This document shows positions 46,089 to 58,277 of a stretch of 64,000 nucleotides of DNA, one piece after another; position 1 is the stretch's first letter, and each line of letters begins with the position of its first letter. The notes below the pieces were generated by a model. The model worked only from the letters and a program-made list of their open reading frames with translations. It did not search any database and was not told where the DNA came from. The DNA lies in assembly GCA_021399435.1 (NCBI GenBank), contig JAJTUP010000026.1, positions 372,001 through 436,000 of the forward strand, written 5' to 3'. A program made the translations under genes and the position numbers. The DNA comes from Diaporthe sp. PMI_573 (taxonomy: Eukaryota > Ascomycota > Sordariomycetes > Diaporthales > Diaporthaceae).

Positions 46089-47272
46089 TTAAACGGAAAC
46101 GCTTGTATAGGCGCTACATGTAGAGAGTTACCCTAGACTTGGCACTAGATTTTCTCTAAGTGCCTATAGAGCGTGCATACCGGCAGATAAGTTTGGTGGC
46201 CATAAGTTGATTTTTTAGGCTATTATAAGACCCTAACTTTATACCTCTATATTACCCTTATTTCTTACCCAAAAAGTATGTAACCTAGTTTATTAAATAG
46301 CCTAATTTCTAAAGTTTATCTATATTTAGTTTGGTTACTATTAGAATTAGGGTTGGCTGGTTATTTAAAGTCAAAGATAGTAGGTCCGAGGGCCGAATTT
46401 TCCGGCCTCCCTATTTATATACCAGAGCCAACCCACGCGTGCCTAAAGGTAAGATAATGTCAGAGGGACTATAAGGAGGGCTAATAGAAGCCTACTTAAA
46501 TTTAATGCAAAGTTATCCAAACTATTCTTAATTATCCTAACTTACCTCCAGGTACCCTGCTACAACCCTGCCATATATACATTACTAAAAGCACTAACCT
46601 TTAGAATTTTAACTATTTTTATATTTATAATTTAGTACCTCTATATCCTACTATAAAAATATACTAGTATTACTTTACTGCTCTATAGAGGGCTATTTAT
46701 TATCTTTATTACCATTATTTATACTATATTTATCCTTATTAACACTCTTAGTATCTTTAAAGGTTAGTGCCTTCAGCAGTATATATATAACAAGGTCACA
46801 ACAGGGTGCCTAGAGGCAAGTTAGGACAATTAAGAATAGTTTGGATAACTTTGCATTAAATTTAAATAGGCTTCTGTCAGCCCTCCTTACAGTCCCTCCG
46901 ACATCGTCTTACCCTTAGGCACGCGTGGGTTGGCTCTGATATATAGATAGAGAGGCCGGAAAATTTGGCCCTCGGACCCACTATCTTTGACTTTAAATAA
47001 CCAGCCAACCCTAACCCTAACAGTAACCAAACTAAATATAGATAAACTTTAGAAATCAGGCTATCTAATAAACTAGGTTACATGCTTTTTGGGTAAGAAA
47101 TAAGGGTAATATAGAGGTATAAAGTTAGGGTCTTATAATAGCCTAAAAAATCAACTTATGGCCACCAAACTTATCTACCGGTATGCACGCTCTATAGGCA
47201 CTTAGAGAAAATCCAGTGCCAAGTCTAGGGTAACTCTCTGCGTGCAGCGCCCACACAAGCGTTTCCGTTTAA
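46089..47272. mobile_element. 1.2-kb foldback element with ~530-bp inverted arms
   Basis: Two inverted copies of the 533-base repeat (arms about 46089-46626 and 46745-47272) surround an AT-rich centre of about 120 bases. The ends are TTAAACGGAAACGC and GCGTTTCCGTTTAA. TTAA at both tips could be a target duplication of piggyBac type, but because the ends are palindromic this cannot be decided. No coding capacity. The arms differ from the copy at 33809-34341 mainly by transitions towards A and T. It may be a MITE-like foldback or two LTR-like units inserted head to head. Confidence 0.7.
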
Positions 47273-49648
47273 CAAAAATGGCTATATTAGTAGAAATATT
47301 AAGTATTACTAGAGCTTTAAAGTTTTAGGCATAGAAGATATACTCTTTATCTAGTAATAGGTAAATAGTCTAGTTATTATAATAGAGCCTATATATTAAG
47401 CTTATGGCAATAATAAATATAGTCTAGGTAACGCTATAAAATATAAATAGGTAGTAAAAAATCTACTCTTTGATTAGGCCCAGCATTAGGCAGTAGTAGA
47501 AAGAGAGGATATAAAACTTAAGGACCTAGATAAACCCTGGGTAGGTATATTAGGTTATAAATTCTATCTTGCTACCTATCTTAAGGATATATATATCCTG
47601 GTTGCTAAGTAAATTAACCTTATTAGTAGTTATATTGATATTTCTATTGGTATAATAAGCGAAGTAGTCTATGGTAGTGTTAATAGTATATAAGTAGAGA
47701 AACTATTGCTGGTGGTACAAGAAAGTATTAATACTAATAGATGTGCTTAGTTATCTTTCTTAGATGGTAGTAAGGTATTATATAAGTATAGATAAGTAGT
47801 TGTTACCTTGGTACTCTTATATGCCTACCATCTGGAGCCTAACGATGTAATGAAGTATGAGGATTAATATACCCAGCACATACCAAGTCTGCTGATACAT
47901 TAGCTGCTTTCTGGGGTGAACAGGCACGACAGGCTTGCTTGAAACTGCCTGCCTGCTTTAAATACCTACCTATATCTTGGGCATATATCCTAAATTCATC
48001 TCCAAGGTTACGGCAGAGCTCGGGTGTGGCGGCGCCATTGCATCTTGAACAAGTCGTACCGACGGCTAGGTTTGTCCATCAAGTCCCCCAAGCACGCGAA
48101 AAGGTGGCTGACGACAGGGGCAGGACGGTTGAAAGGGGCCAATTCGTTGCGGGGGCTGTCACTTGCTATGCTTGAGAATGAGCACAAGGCCATTCTCACC
48201 CAGATCACAGACATCTTAAGGCTTGAGGACGCGCGGGCAGGAAGGACGGGCTGTCAGAGGGAGAGCTTGCTCCGGGAACCTTGTAGGCTTGGGCAGCCGG
48301 TTGCAGAGCTATGATTGCCCCGAGGTTAGAACACAGCTCCTGGTTGGCCTGCATAGCGTTGATTGACTCGGTCACTTCTATGGAGGTGTGAAAGGAAACT
48401 TGTAGAGGCGTCGATGGCCAAGCATACCCATGGGTTGGGCAAAGCTTATGCAGAGCTACCGAGGCTCTGATCTGTGGGAGGGTGGAGGAGTTGCCTCTCC
48501 CGAAAGCATGGTTGGGTTGAGTTGGCGAGGAGGAGACCTGATCGAAGACGGACGGCTTCGTGGAACTTCGGTGGAAGCCAGCGAGTCATATAAACCGGCC
48601 GAAGAGCAACTGTGTACTCGAAGAGCTACCACCGCGTTCGGTCTGGCTTCATGTCTGTGTATATGCTGAACATGTTCCAGTACCTGACTGCTAATGTTCC
48701 AGACCAGTCTTCTTCGAGATTTGGGCAAAATGAACCGCCGTCTCGCTTCTTCAACAGTTTGTCGACTACTTGCTTGGTGCGAGTTAATGCGATACTAGAA
48801 AAGCCAAAAAGAGACTGCTGAACAGGGGCAGGTCAAGCGCTTGGATACTGTTTGCTGAAGCTGCAACGTTGAATTGCGTGCTTCCCACACTATTGAGATC
48901 AGAGTTTTGGGACCATGCCATCTATCTACGCACTTGCATGTCCGGGACATGTGGAGGAACGGTGTTCTCGCCGGTGAGGGGCCGGCGGACTGAACAACGG
49001 CAGCACCGCATCTGCAGAGGTCCTGTTTCGAGGATATTACAACGGGCTCCTTTTCGACAACAGTTTCGTCTTAATGTAAGAATGTCAGACTTAATTTGTG
49101 GCTCGCAGGCGTCCTAGAAGAGGACATTTGAAGCACATTCATGGTTGTCAGTTGAGCCTTGTACTTCTGCATTACTGCGGTCGATTCACGATATAAGCCC
49201 GTCCAGCCAAAGCAGAAGTGGGGGCGAAGCGGTGCTTGGCATCCTTTGGGATTGACCTCAGGATTCCGCATCCAAAGGTTTCCTCCGAAGCAAGCAAAGG
49301 GGAAGGGGGTGGTTCAAGAAGTAACCCAGACCCCTGAGTGCGACAGGGCGACAGTGGCGGCATGCAGGCGATTTTCTCAAGGTTGGAAACAAGATTGCAG
49401 TGATGTTTTGGTTGGTGGGGGCCCCTGAGATTGGACCCTGAGACCCCTACACTAGACCCATAGGCGCATAAGGCGAATATGTGACGAAATCGAGCTTGGC
49501 AAAGTTGAACAGAGCAACTTGACATGTTCTTCAAGCTATTGTAAGTATAGCATGGGAAGCTCATAGTTATCGGAAATTCACAGTAAGTCCCACAATAGCA
49601 GGTACAAAGCTTGACAGAGAACTAGCCGCAAGAATGCGTCACAGGTGA
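47273..49648. other. Right boundary of the AT-rich island and gene-poor flank
   Basis: 47273-47880 is AT-rich decayed DNA with no assignable element. From about 47900 the composition returns to normal. Between 48000 and 49640 I see only short conflicting open frames. One minus-strand stretch at 48230-48380 (…SINAMQANQELCSNLGAIIALQPAAQAY) and a plus-strand frame at 48024-48314 read protein-like but cannot be joined into a gene. It may be a decayed gene. Confidence 0.4.
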
Positions 49649-50914
49649 CTACTGCTTCACAGGTCCGTACGTCTTTTCAAGCCACTCAACCACATTCTTC
49701 CCAAACTCGTCAGGAGATTCAAGCAGGCCCCAGTGGCCACCTTTGAGCGTGACTCTTGTCAACTGCGGCAGTAGGCCCTGCTGCATGGCCGGGAGGATAT
49801 CCTCGGGCCTGCAGGGGGGGTCTTGGTCATATCCAAGGAAGAGCGTGGGGACATTCACGACCTCGCCGCCGGGGCTGGGCTCGTCGAGCTGGTAGCCGAA
49901 CGCAAAGCTCTTGTACCCTTAGTCCCGGGGAAGAAGGAAAGGCCATGTCAGCATTTGTAGCATTGGTCAACTTTCGGACAGGGGTTGGTTAATTAGGGAC
50001 AAGAAAACTGGAAGGCGGCTTACAGCACATGGGCGCCTCGAAGCCATCCCTCTTCATCCGCTCGACAAATGCCTTCTTCATCTCGTCGGTGGCGTAGGCC
50101 CGCCGCCGAATGTTAAATCCCTCGCCTCTGTTGACCAAGGCGTTGCGCATGCCGTCCTTGGTGCAGAATGCTGCCCTCCCCGAATCGGGGTCGTGGATCA
50201 GGTCGAAGAGCACGTCCACGTTCTCATTCAAGACCTTTGGCCCCTAAGATGAGAAGTTCAGGTCAGTCCGCCATCCGAGGTTGCCGTTTCCGTGCTTTCG
50301 AGCCGGTCTTTGCAACTTTGTGTCTGTGCAGAGTAACACGCACCGCACATGTGCACATTGGCTTAGGCACAAGAAGATGCTCTTGAATACACTAGGGGGC
50401 AACCCACATCATCCGCCGTAAACAGCTTCCAATACCAATGCGTACCATATCCATAAACCTTTTCCGTCAACGCTATATGCGTATCAATGTCAAAGGGTAC
50501 CTTGGACGGGTGTGCGTACGCCACGTTGGCTATGATGAGACCAGAGACGCGCTCCGGATGAAAGTTGTAAAGCCTCTGGGCGTGGACAGAACCCCAGTCG
50601 TGGCCCAGCGAGATGACCTTGTCAACCTTTTCGGCATCAAGGATCTCGACCATTTCCGCAGCCAGATCAACATATTTGTATGCCGCCGGGTCAGTTGGCT
50701 TCGACGTGCTGCCATATCCGAGCAGGTCAGGCGTGATTGTGCCGTAGCCTGCGAGCCGGAGGTAGTTGATTATCAGACCCTCCCACTCGGCGGCCTCGTC
50801 GGGCCAGCCATGCTGTAGGAGCAGAGTTGGCTTGCCATCTGCGGCTGGGGACACGTAATACGTGTACTCGAAGCCACGCTTCGTTGTAATCGTCTTCTTC
50901 GTCAAGGTGTCCAT
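49649..50914 (-). CDS. Soluble epoxide hydrolase (alpha/beta-hydrolase fold)
   Basis: Three exons (50914-50408, 50243-50024, 49917-49649) join in phase to 331 residues. Motifs fit epoxide hydrolases: oxyanion HGWP at residues 35-38, nucleophile Asp106 in SLGHDWGS (an Asp, not Ser, nucleophile separates these from esterases), an acid in GYDQDPPCRPED, and the catalytic base His304 in KGGHWGLLES. A cap region lies between, with WYWKLF and YATDEMKKAFVERM. The enzyme opens epoxides to vicinal diols, in detoxification or secondary metabolism. There is no signal peptide, so it is likely cytosolic or peroxisomal; no C-terminal SKL is seen (the end is GPVKQ). Haloalkane dehalogenase is a less likely alternative. 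Confidence 0.9.
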
Positions 50915-51429
50915 GGTGAGCTTGTACAGAATCGGTGGAAATATGTCAGAAGAGGGGGCAAGAGAATGTGAGGATCTGGCGAGATCCAAGAACTTATATT
51001 ACCCAGTTCGGCGGGCTTCATCACCCTATACGGGTACTAGTTGGCTGTGTGCTAGTTGACACCTGGCACTGATTCTCGTAAGGTCCCAGTTTCGGAGTGC
51101 CGAGGGGGTGAACTTTTACCCTCAGGTTCGCGATTAAGGGCTCATCCGAGCTCTCAGAGGCGCCAAGTAGACAGTTTACAAAACTTTGATGTCAGAACAA
51201 GCAGGAGATTAGTGATCAGAGCTGTGTAGTCTGTGGGCTTCACAGCGTCACGGGCTTTGTAAGCAGGCGGCTTGGAAACCTCGGCCGAGCAGACCCTTGG
51301 TACAGCGCGCGCTCATGTGCAGTCCGACATCTGAATGACGCTACTCGGCTATGCACCGACAGTCGCGGTAAATTCGGGCGACCCAGACGACCCAGACATC
51401 CCACCAGATAACCCAACATGTGTCAAGAA
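50915..51429. other. Intergenic region, no gene seen
   Basis: The upstream region of the epoxide hydrolase and the 3' side of the NACHT relic. The frame of the NACHT relic breaks down near 51430, and nothing recognisable of the receptor is seen beyond it. Confidence 0.45.
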
Positions 51430-52215
51430 TAATGCCTAGTCGTACATCGATGTAGGGGTAACGGCGACTCGAGAAACAGATTTGAAGCCGGACAGCATTT
51501 TCTGTGCAATGCTCGGCTAGTTCTTCGAAGTATTCGACCAAGTCCATAACTTGCTGCTCATCACATTCATCAAGAGCATCGACGAAGCAAGTAAATGAGC
51601 GTGAACCAAGGGCGCAGATTGCGCTGCGGAGAAGGTCTTTGAGAACGTTCAAGGAAGGGCAATCAGTTTGACTCTGAGGAACTAGGTCAGAATCGTCGAG
51701 ACTTCTTGGAGGTCAGGGAACCCCTCGAGGAGCTGCAAAAGCAAGGATCAGTACATCCCCGAAACCGATTTCTCCAGAAACACGCCTCTAGCGTTGAAAA
51801 AGAATGAGGCAGTGATGGCCAGTTGCCGACGATCTTTTCTTTTCATCTTCGTGTATATAAACTTCATGATTGTCGACTTGCCAGCACCAGGCTTGCCCCT
51901 AATCCACAGGAATCCATGGTGCTGTGATAGTTTCTGAGGATCGAGCCATGCCTGGTATTCTGGGTGGGTGAGAAGCCAGTGGCACGTCTTGGCATGAGCA
52001 GCTTTGATGGTGTTCTTGCGAGAGTCGATTTGCTCGAACCTGAATCATCGTGAACAAGTTCACGATGAGAGAACGACCGCAACTAGTATCAGGCAGCAGC
52101 CTGCTGCCTATGATATTGGCAGTTTGAACATAGGTATAAGAGACCGACCTTCGTCGCTCTCTTAGATAGAAGTAGCTCAATTCAATGTCTTCTGGCCACA
52201 TCCTACGTTGCACCC
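51430..52215 (-). pseudogene. NACHT-domain NLR-like receptor fragment
   Basis: The minus strand contains the start of a fungal NACHT NTPase. It runs FEQIDSRKNTIKAAHAKTC, WLDPQKLSQHHGFLWIRGKPGAGKST (Walker A GKPGAGKST, about 51870-51900) and MKFIYTKMKRK. Farther on comes LNVLKDLLRSAICALGSRSF, then the Walker B block FVDALDECDEQQV near 51560-51590 and FSSRRYPY. Two lesions separate them: a TGA where the frame should continue after SVSGMY (about 51760), and a one-base shift near 51695. After YPYIDVRLGI the similarity ends, so all downstream repeats are lost. These receptors work in heterokaryon incompatibility and related fungal immunity. This copy is not functional. Confidence 0.78.
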
Positions 52216-52494
52216 CTTAACTTGTGAGACATGGATTTGTCATTCAACTATGACAGAAGACACGGGAAGATTTTTCGGCTTTGCCAGTGGATAAAGGCCA
52301 CGTATACTGTTTAAACATGAAACACTAGATTTCCGCGTCACGGAATTCCGGACTGATGCGAGACCCCGATGAATGGACAACATTGAATAAATAACTTTAA
52401 GATTGCATTAACAAACGCTTTGTTAACAAAAATATTTATTTCGATCTTGGTCTTCACTTCCTTCACTATTTCTGTATGGATTATACCTACCAAC

Positions 52495-52983
52495 ATGACA
52501 CTCTCAATTGAGGAAATCTCCGACCGCCTGGAGATCCAGGACATGTACACACGATATGTCCATGCAGCTGACGATCGAGAGTCTTTGGATAATATTTTCT
52601 TACCAAATACAACATTCGACTGGACCTCGACAGGTGGTGGAAAGATGACGTACAAGGAGGCCAAGGAAGGGCCAGTTTTCACGGGGAAACTTCTTCCCTG
52701 GGCCTTCCACATTTACGCGAATGTCAGGATCGACTTTCTGGAACAAAATCAAAAAGCAGTGGTGAAAGTGAAGGCCCTTAACCCAAGCGGCCTCGAGGAT
52801 AAGCAGGGGAAACCAATGATGTTCCAAACCCATGGAACTTACACTGATCGGTTGGAGAAAACTGTTAATGGCTGGCGGATCATGAGTCGTATATGGCATG
52901 AGTTTAGCATTGTTGGACCTTTTAAAAAGATTGATGGTATTCCTGGCATATTAGAAAGTGCCGAGAAAGAATTCGACAGCTAG
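52495..52983 (+). CDS. SnoaL-like (NTF2-fold) domain protein
   Basis: A single-exon gene of 162 residues. The sequence MTLSIEEISDRLEIQDMYTRYVHAADDRE and the LPNTTFDWTSTGG segment are typical of SnoaL_4-type proteins, small cone-shaped alpha+beta barrels. The C-terminal half has MFQTHGTYTDRLEKTVNGWRI, the usual final strands, and IWHEFSIVGPF. Members act as cyclases, hydratases or dehydratases, or have unknown roles. It lies between a dead NACHT gene and a long decayed stretch, divergent from the former. The start at 52495 is the first ATG of the frame. Enzymatic activity cannot be told from sequence alone. Confidence 0.85.
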   Translation: MTLSIEEISDRLEIQDMYTRYVHAADDRESLDNIFLPNTTFDWTSTGGGKMTYKEAKEGPVFTGKLLPWAFHIYANVRIDFLEQNQKAVVKVKALNPSGLEDKQGKPMMFQTHGTYTDRLEKTVNGWRIMSRIWHEFSIVGPFKKIDGIPGILESAEKEFDS

Positions 52984-55899
52984 CGCCTGCTGTAATCTAT
53001 TTCGGTCAATAAATATCTTGTTCGTCGCTAAACCCCTAACATTGGCAAGCAGTCTACGTGGGAGATAAAAAGGGTTGCGAGATGAATCTCTCTCCGTGAG
53101 TCTTTCTCATGCTGTGGAGTCTTCTTTTAATGCTTGACATATGTTGATATAAGAGGCGTGGTCAGTGCGGAGAAGTTTTCTCATTCAATTGGCGGACACT
53201 CTTCGCTACTTGTGAGTCATCTCACCCACTTTTTCTGTAACGTTACGTCCGTCTTACGGAGCCTTTAGTAAGCTGCCCCACATAGTCTTCGTCCCGAAGT
53301 GACGGATATTGCCCTATTGGATCCGATACGGCCAATTCGATCAGGGTAATAGGGATTAATACGATGTGGAGCCCCAAGATGATGGATGAGTGGCCTACAA
53401 TGCATTCAGCACCAGACCTCTCCTCCATGTAGCCTAAAATGAAATCCAGTACCAGATATTACCTCCATGTGGCCCTCACCAGCTCCCTAATCAGAGTATC
53501 TGGCTACCGTTCCTAACGCGGATCACGAGCGGCCAAACGGGGTCGGCTTTGCTGGATTCAGCTCCCTTGGGGAAGGGGGGGGGCACATCACATTGGATAT
53601 CAATCCCAATACCGGGCTCAAGCAACAACCGGAAACCGCCAGCTTGGTCAGCCAACTTCCCGGGACATTTTCGCTCGGGGGACTGATATGACAATGGTCG
53701 AGACGCTACAAGAACTTTTGCCGAATGAAATCGAGGGCATCCCCCATCCGGGCTATGTCGAGATAACGGACCAAGATCTCAGTCTTTTTTTGGAGGCAAA
53801 CTTCTACTTTCCCGAAGAGTCTTGACATGGCTGGGGATTTGAGAGTAGAATAAGAAACATACCACCGATGCTGGCTTGATCTGGATCTTTCCTCTTCCGA
53901 TATTGTAATCGTGTCGATGGCGAGTGAAGCGGGGATATGTTGACTGGGGGCCAAAGGGTTAGGGCGGAAGGCCAGAGATCTCAGTTCTGCCCGATGAGGT
54001 AATTTGAGTCCCTCCCTGGGCGTGGAGGAGAAATCCAGTGCCTCGAAAAATATCTTTCACTACCTTGGAGATAGCTTGTAGTTTTCTAAATACAGCAGGG
54101 CTATTGATTCTTCGAGATGGAACGTTTAAAGGTAGATATAACGACACTAAAAGAAGATATAGTAGAAATAGTATTAAGTCAGTGTTAGTGTACGGATAGG
54201 CAGGACTGCTATTAGTCTTTATGTATTACTGCTATGTTTGTTCTAAGTTATTAACTAACCTATTATTGGCTGGATATAGCAGATATGCGATCTCGACTGC
54301 TCCGGCTGAGCCCGGCCTTAGCTTGTAGACTAGATAATTTAAACCGTGCTTTTGGACTGTCTGCAGGACTGATAGTCTGATACGGCATGTTGGCTTTCGG
54401 GGTTTAGCGACAGCGTCATTAATAACATACTGTTTTGATAAATCTTTAAAAAGGTGACAGCATCTTTAAACCGGAGGTGCTTCTGCGTGTTTTTCCGTAT
54501 ATTATAAAATGTCAGTATGGGAGTTGTTAGTAGGTCTCGCAATAGAAGATTATTGATATAGAGGAGTTGGGAGTATCGGCAAGTGGTATATCTAGTAGTA
54601 ACTTGCTAGCAGATTCTTAAAGTTAGAGAAATATACCATAACAGTAAAAGCCATAACTTATTTGTCGTTACAGACGTAATAGTTGTTCACAATTGTATAA
54701 ACTTAAGAGCTTGCCTCTTCGGTAATTATGGAGGCACCGTTATCTATAGCTGGTGTATTGTTGCAGTTGTCTTTCTTAGTAATTAAACCCTTGGTGCCTT
54801 GGTCGGCCGTAGCTGTATCTTTGCTAGACAAAGTAGTATCCTTGCTTGCGTTATATATAGAGTACTCTTTCTGGTACTTAGGTGTCATATCGAATTGCTT
54901 GCTTTATTTGTTATAGGTTAGCTACTTGCCATTTATTTTAAGATATAAGGGGTTGCCTCTTTCTAGGTGCGTTGCTTGTTGGTCTTTAACGTTAGTTATA
55001 GTTAAAGCTAATTGATATAATTTGGAGGTAAAAATATGGCGCCGGGTCTTTTATGTTATCTGCAGATTTATTACCGAGTATGTTAGTTTTAGCTTATCCC
55101 TATCCAGCCGCGACGTGATGTCCTATAGACCGGGAAACCGGAGGAGTTTGTTTAATGCTAATACGGGTTAGCTATCCCTTTTAATCTGATTTTGCGGCGC
55201 CTGGATTTAACTGGATCTGACGATAATCCTTACCGGCTATATATGGAGCTTTAAAAGAATACGAATTTTTAATACTCTGAAAAGTCGAGTCGAATTGGCT
55301 CTGTTCTATAACCCTTTCTTGCTCCTTAGCTAAAGACGAGATACGGGAATTACAGAATCTATGGAGTCCTTTCTTGGCCGCCGAGTCTAATTGCCATTGC
55401 GGAATAGATAGATTATAAGATACTAGTAACGATGATAGGTTCTGTGGGGGTCAACCTTTCTATAAAGCCTAAGCCGATAACGCCGTGAAAATAGGCTGGC
55501 CGGTAGACGGTTGCGGCGGGAGCCATAATGGGGATGGTGGCGACTTGACTAACCAAGAGGACCACAAGAGGGACTATGACATCCCACATTACCCCCACCT
55601 TGCCGGAGTTGGCATAGGAGTCTTCTTCCCCGCCAAAGGGGACGACGGCTTTGTCGCTTCCTACTACCTGCCGCCAACAATTCATAAAGCTGCCCCAGCA
55701 GCTAAGGTAAGTTTACACACTAAGAAAACCATCTATTTTAACGTGTTAGTACTAGCCACTTTACAGAGCCCATCTTATTCTTTGTCGGTCGCAATAAGGT
55801 AGCCTGTTATATCTACCAAGGCCTTCTGTCTCGTCTCTCCGACTTATTCTATGCTTTTATCTCTAATAGGCCTGCGTCAAATGGCTATATTAACTAGAT
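52984..55899. other. Long gene-poor stretch with partly decayed DNA
   Basis: No intact gene. An imperfect tandem repeat is at about 53385-53470. From 54100 the DNA becomes AT-rich. Between about 54690 and 55690 the minus strand is unusually free of stops and reads as a low-complexity polar protein followed by a hydrophobic segment (GVMWDVIVPLVVLLVSQVA) with no family I recognise. It may be a relic gene or transposon part. The last bases may include the N-terminal end of the oxidase relic. Confidence 0.4.
53385..53470. repeat. Imperfect ~40-bp tandem duplication
   Basis: Two adjacent copies of an approximately 40-base unit; on the minus strand each starts GGC(C/T)ACATGGAGG and includes TCTGGT(A/G)CTG. 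A third weaker unit may precede them. Confidence 0.55.
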
Positions 55900-57985
55900 A
55901 GATGTCGAAAAGACGTTTTTTTGGCGATTTGCTTAATTTATCCACACCGGCTTATATATAGGCTTCGCGCCTAGCAAGAAAGCCCGCCTTTATGGTAACG
56001 ACAATTCTAGCAAGAGCATAACTAGCGGAGAAGAGAAGCAGGCAGATAATAAAAGCTCTAGTAATAGCCTGCTACAAGCCTATCTGGGGGCCTTGGTTTA
56101 ACAGCATTGCGCTGCTTGAGTCTAAGAACCATAGCTACGTTAATGTCGAGGAGGTTAAGAGTAAGCATATTGCCATTATTGGCGCCGGTATGTCGGAGCT
56201 TATAACTTTTCTGTCTTTGATACAGGCTGGTTTTACAAATTTAGAGATTATTAAGGTTAGCAAAAGGCTTAGTGGTCGTGTCTACACAATATACCTGTCT
56301 GGAGGAATGTTTGATTACTCCTACCAAGGTCGGTTTCACTGTCCAATATGCAATGAGACAACTTAATGGCTGACTGGCATTGTCTAGAAATAGGTCCGAT
56401 GCGTTTTCTATTAACATTAACTTTATCTTCAAATAAGACTTACCCTATTAACGACTATAAACTTGTCTATAACTTGGTTACTAAAATAAATAAGCTTAAC
56501 AACCATGCTGCTAATTGGAGCGTCGACTTTATCTCTTGGCATCAGTTAAATCCCAACAGGCTGTATTATTATAATGGCATAAAACTGGACAACAGGTTGC
56601 CACCTACTATCTTACAGGTTACTGCCGACCCATCTTTGTCAATTATAAGGGAAAACCTGCCGTCTACCCAAGCTCTATAAGACAAGATCAACTCAATCAC
56701 AACCTCGGAGGAGTTTTATGCCAAAATAGCAATAAACATATTTGCAGCTTATAAGGAGTTCCTTGGTAAGTATTTACTCTACTAGAAAGCTTTGCCGTAC
56801 TCAATATGACAAGATAGGTCTAATCTAACAACATTATAGAAATTGGTCTTAACGGCCTTCCGGTCAACCAATGGTTTGAATTTGCCTATATGGTCAACTA
56901 CCTTAAGGCAAACCTTAACGACATTAACGTTGTCTTTGGCAGATTAGGCGACCATTTTTTCTAGGACACGTAGTATAAAGGTATCTACTTTTCCGCTGCC
57001 ACCTGGTTAATAATTAACGGCAACCTAAGCCAAATCCCGGCATCTTTCCACCCACTGGTTAACAACTACACCACCATAGGCCGTAAGATTAAACGTGTGG
57101 GCTGAGACGCCGAGACCCAGCAGGTCAGCCTATAGTGGCGCAATAACTACACTGATACGGACTTCCAGACCTTGTCGTATGACTATACTGTCGTTACGGT
57201 CTCCTTTAGCGTAGTTAAGAACTAAAGGCTGCCCAGCCTTATGTCTACAACCATAACTAATGCCATTAACAACATGCCCTATAAGCAGGCCTACAAGGTC
57301 GCGCTTAAGTTTAAGACACGCTTCTAGAAGCACCTGGACAACCCCATTATCGGCTTGTATTCTACCTTAACGGATATTCCCGGGATCGGCTCAATCTACT
57401 ACCCGTCGTATAATATTAACGGTACCGGTCCCGTAAGCATCCTAGGTAAGCAGGAGTCTTTTACAGCACCTTTTTTCACGCGTAACAGAAATACTAACGC
57501 ATGCAACTCCTTGATAGGCAGCTATATCAGCAGCGGCTAGTGGGGCGAGAGATGGGTTTCTACAAGCGCCGAGGAGCATATGTAGTACATGCTATAGGCC
57601 ATAGCCGAGATCCACGGCGATGTTATCAACAAGCAGTTCATCGACAAGTACAACTGGCGGTGCTGGTCCCTTGACCTGCTGGAGAGCGGGTTGTAGGCAA
57701 GCTCGCTTATCGGCCAGCACAAGCTTTACCAGCCCGAGTACTTCAAGACTCATAACAATATATATAGTGGAACATCTGTTATGGACCAAAAAGAAAAGCC
57801 ATGCTAACAATGCATACCAGATGATCTTTGTTGGTGAACACACTTCTTATACCCATGCTTGGATTGCCTCGGCCCTTTGAGTCGGGCATCCGCGGTAGTG
57901 TGCAGCTAATGCTCGAACTGGGTCTTGTCGATGAGGCCAAGGCCACCGTGGAGAAATGGATGGCGCGTTGGATTGAGGTGGTAAG
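55900..57985 (+). pseudogene. L-amino-acid oxidase (FAD amine oxidase) relic, RIP-damaged
   Basis: The plus strand follows a flavin L-amino-acid oxidase almost end to end. It has YKPIWGPWFNSIALLESK, then the FAD-binding IAIIGAGMS...LIQAGFTN, RLSGRVYTIYLSGG, EIGPMRF, NNHAANWSVDF, NQWFEFAYMVNYL, STLTDIPGIGS, the flavin-site WGERWVST, and MIFVGEHTSYTHAWIASAL at the C-terminal end. Introns are still visible by phase at about 56324-56386, 56766-56837 and 57446-57519. A fourth ends at about 57820 and its donor reads AT instead of GT. Lesions include TAG codons at expected Trp sites (about 56960), further stops, and a one-base insertion near 57879. The changes are mostly transitions. The intact enzyme would oxidise amino acids to imino acids with release of hydrogen peroxide and is often secreted. 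Confidence 0.82.
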
Positions 57986-58277
57986 TACACCGAATTCCTT
58001 TTTAGCAATATTCTTGACAAACGATGCTAATATATCCGACAGTAAACCCGTATCTTTATATTTGCTACAAGGGGTACCAATCGCAGCTGCGAATCCCGTT
58101 GTCTTTACACCAACGTTCCAGCACCATAATTAAAGAGTAGTGTTAGGCTAGCAATAGCACGGTTACAACTAATCATTACGAATTTATTGGAAGAAGTTGG
58201 TTTACATATCAACCAGTCATTGCGTGATCATGTGTGAGTCAACTAGTACGCCTGGGATTATTCTATATCTCGTTGTC
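57986..58277. other. Short intergenic stretch
   Basis: About 290 bases between the oxidase relic and the convergent C2H2 regulator. No feature recognised. Confidence 0.5.
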
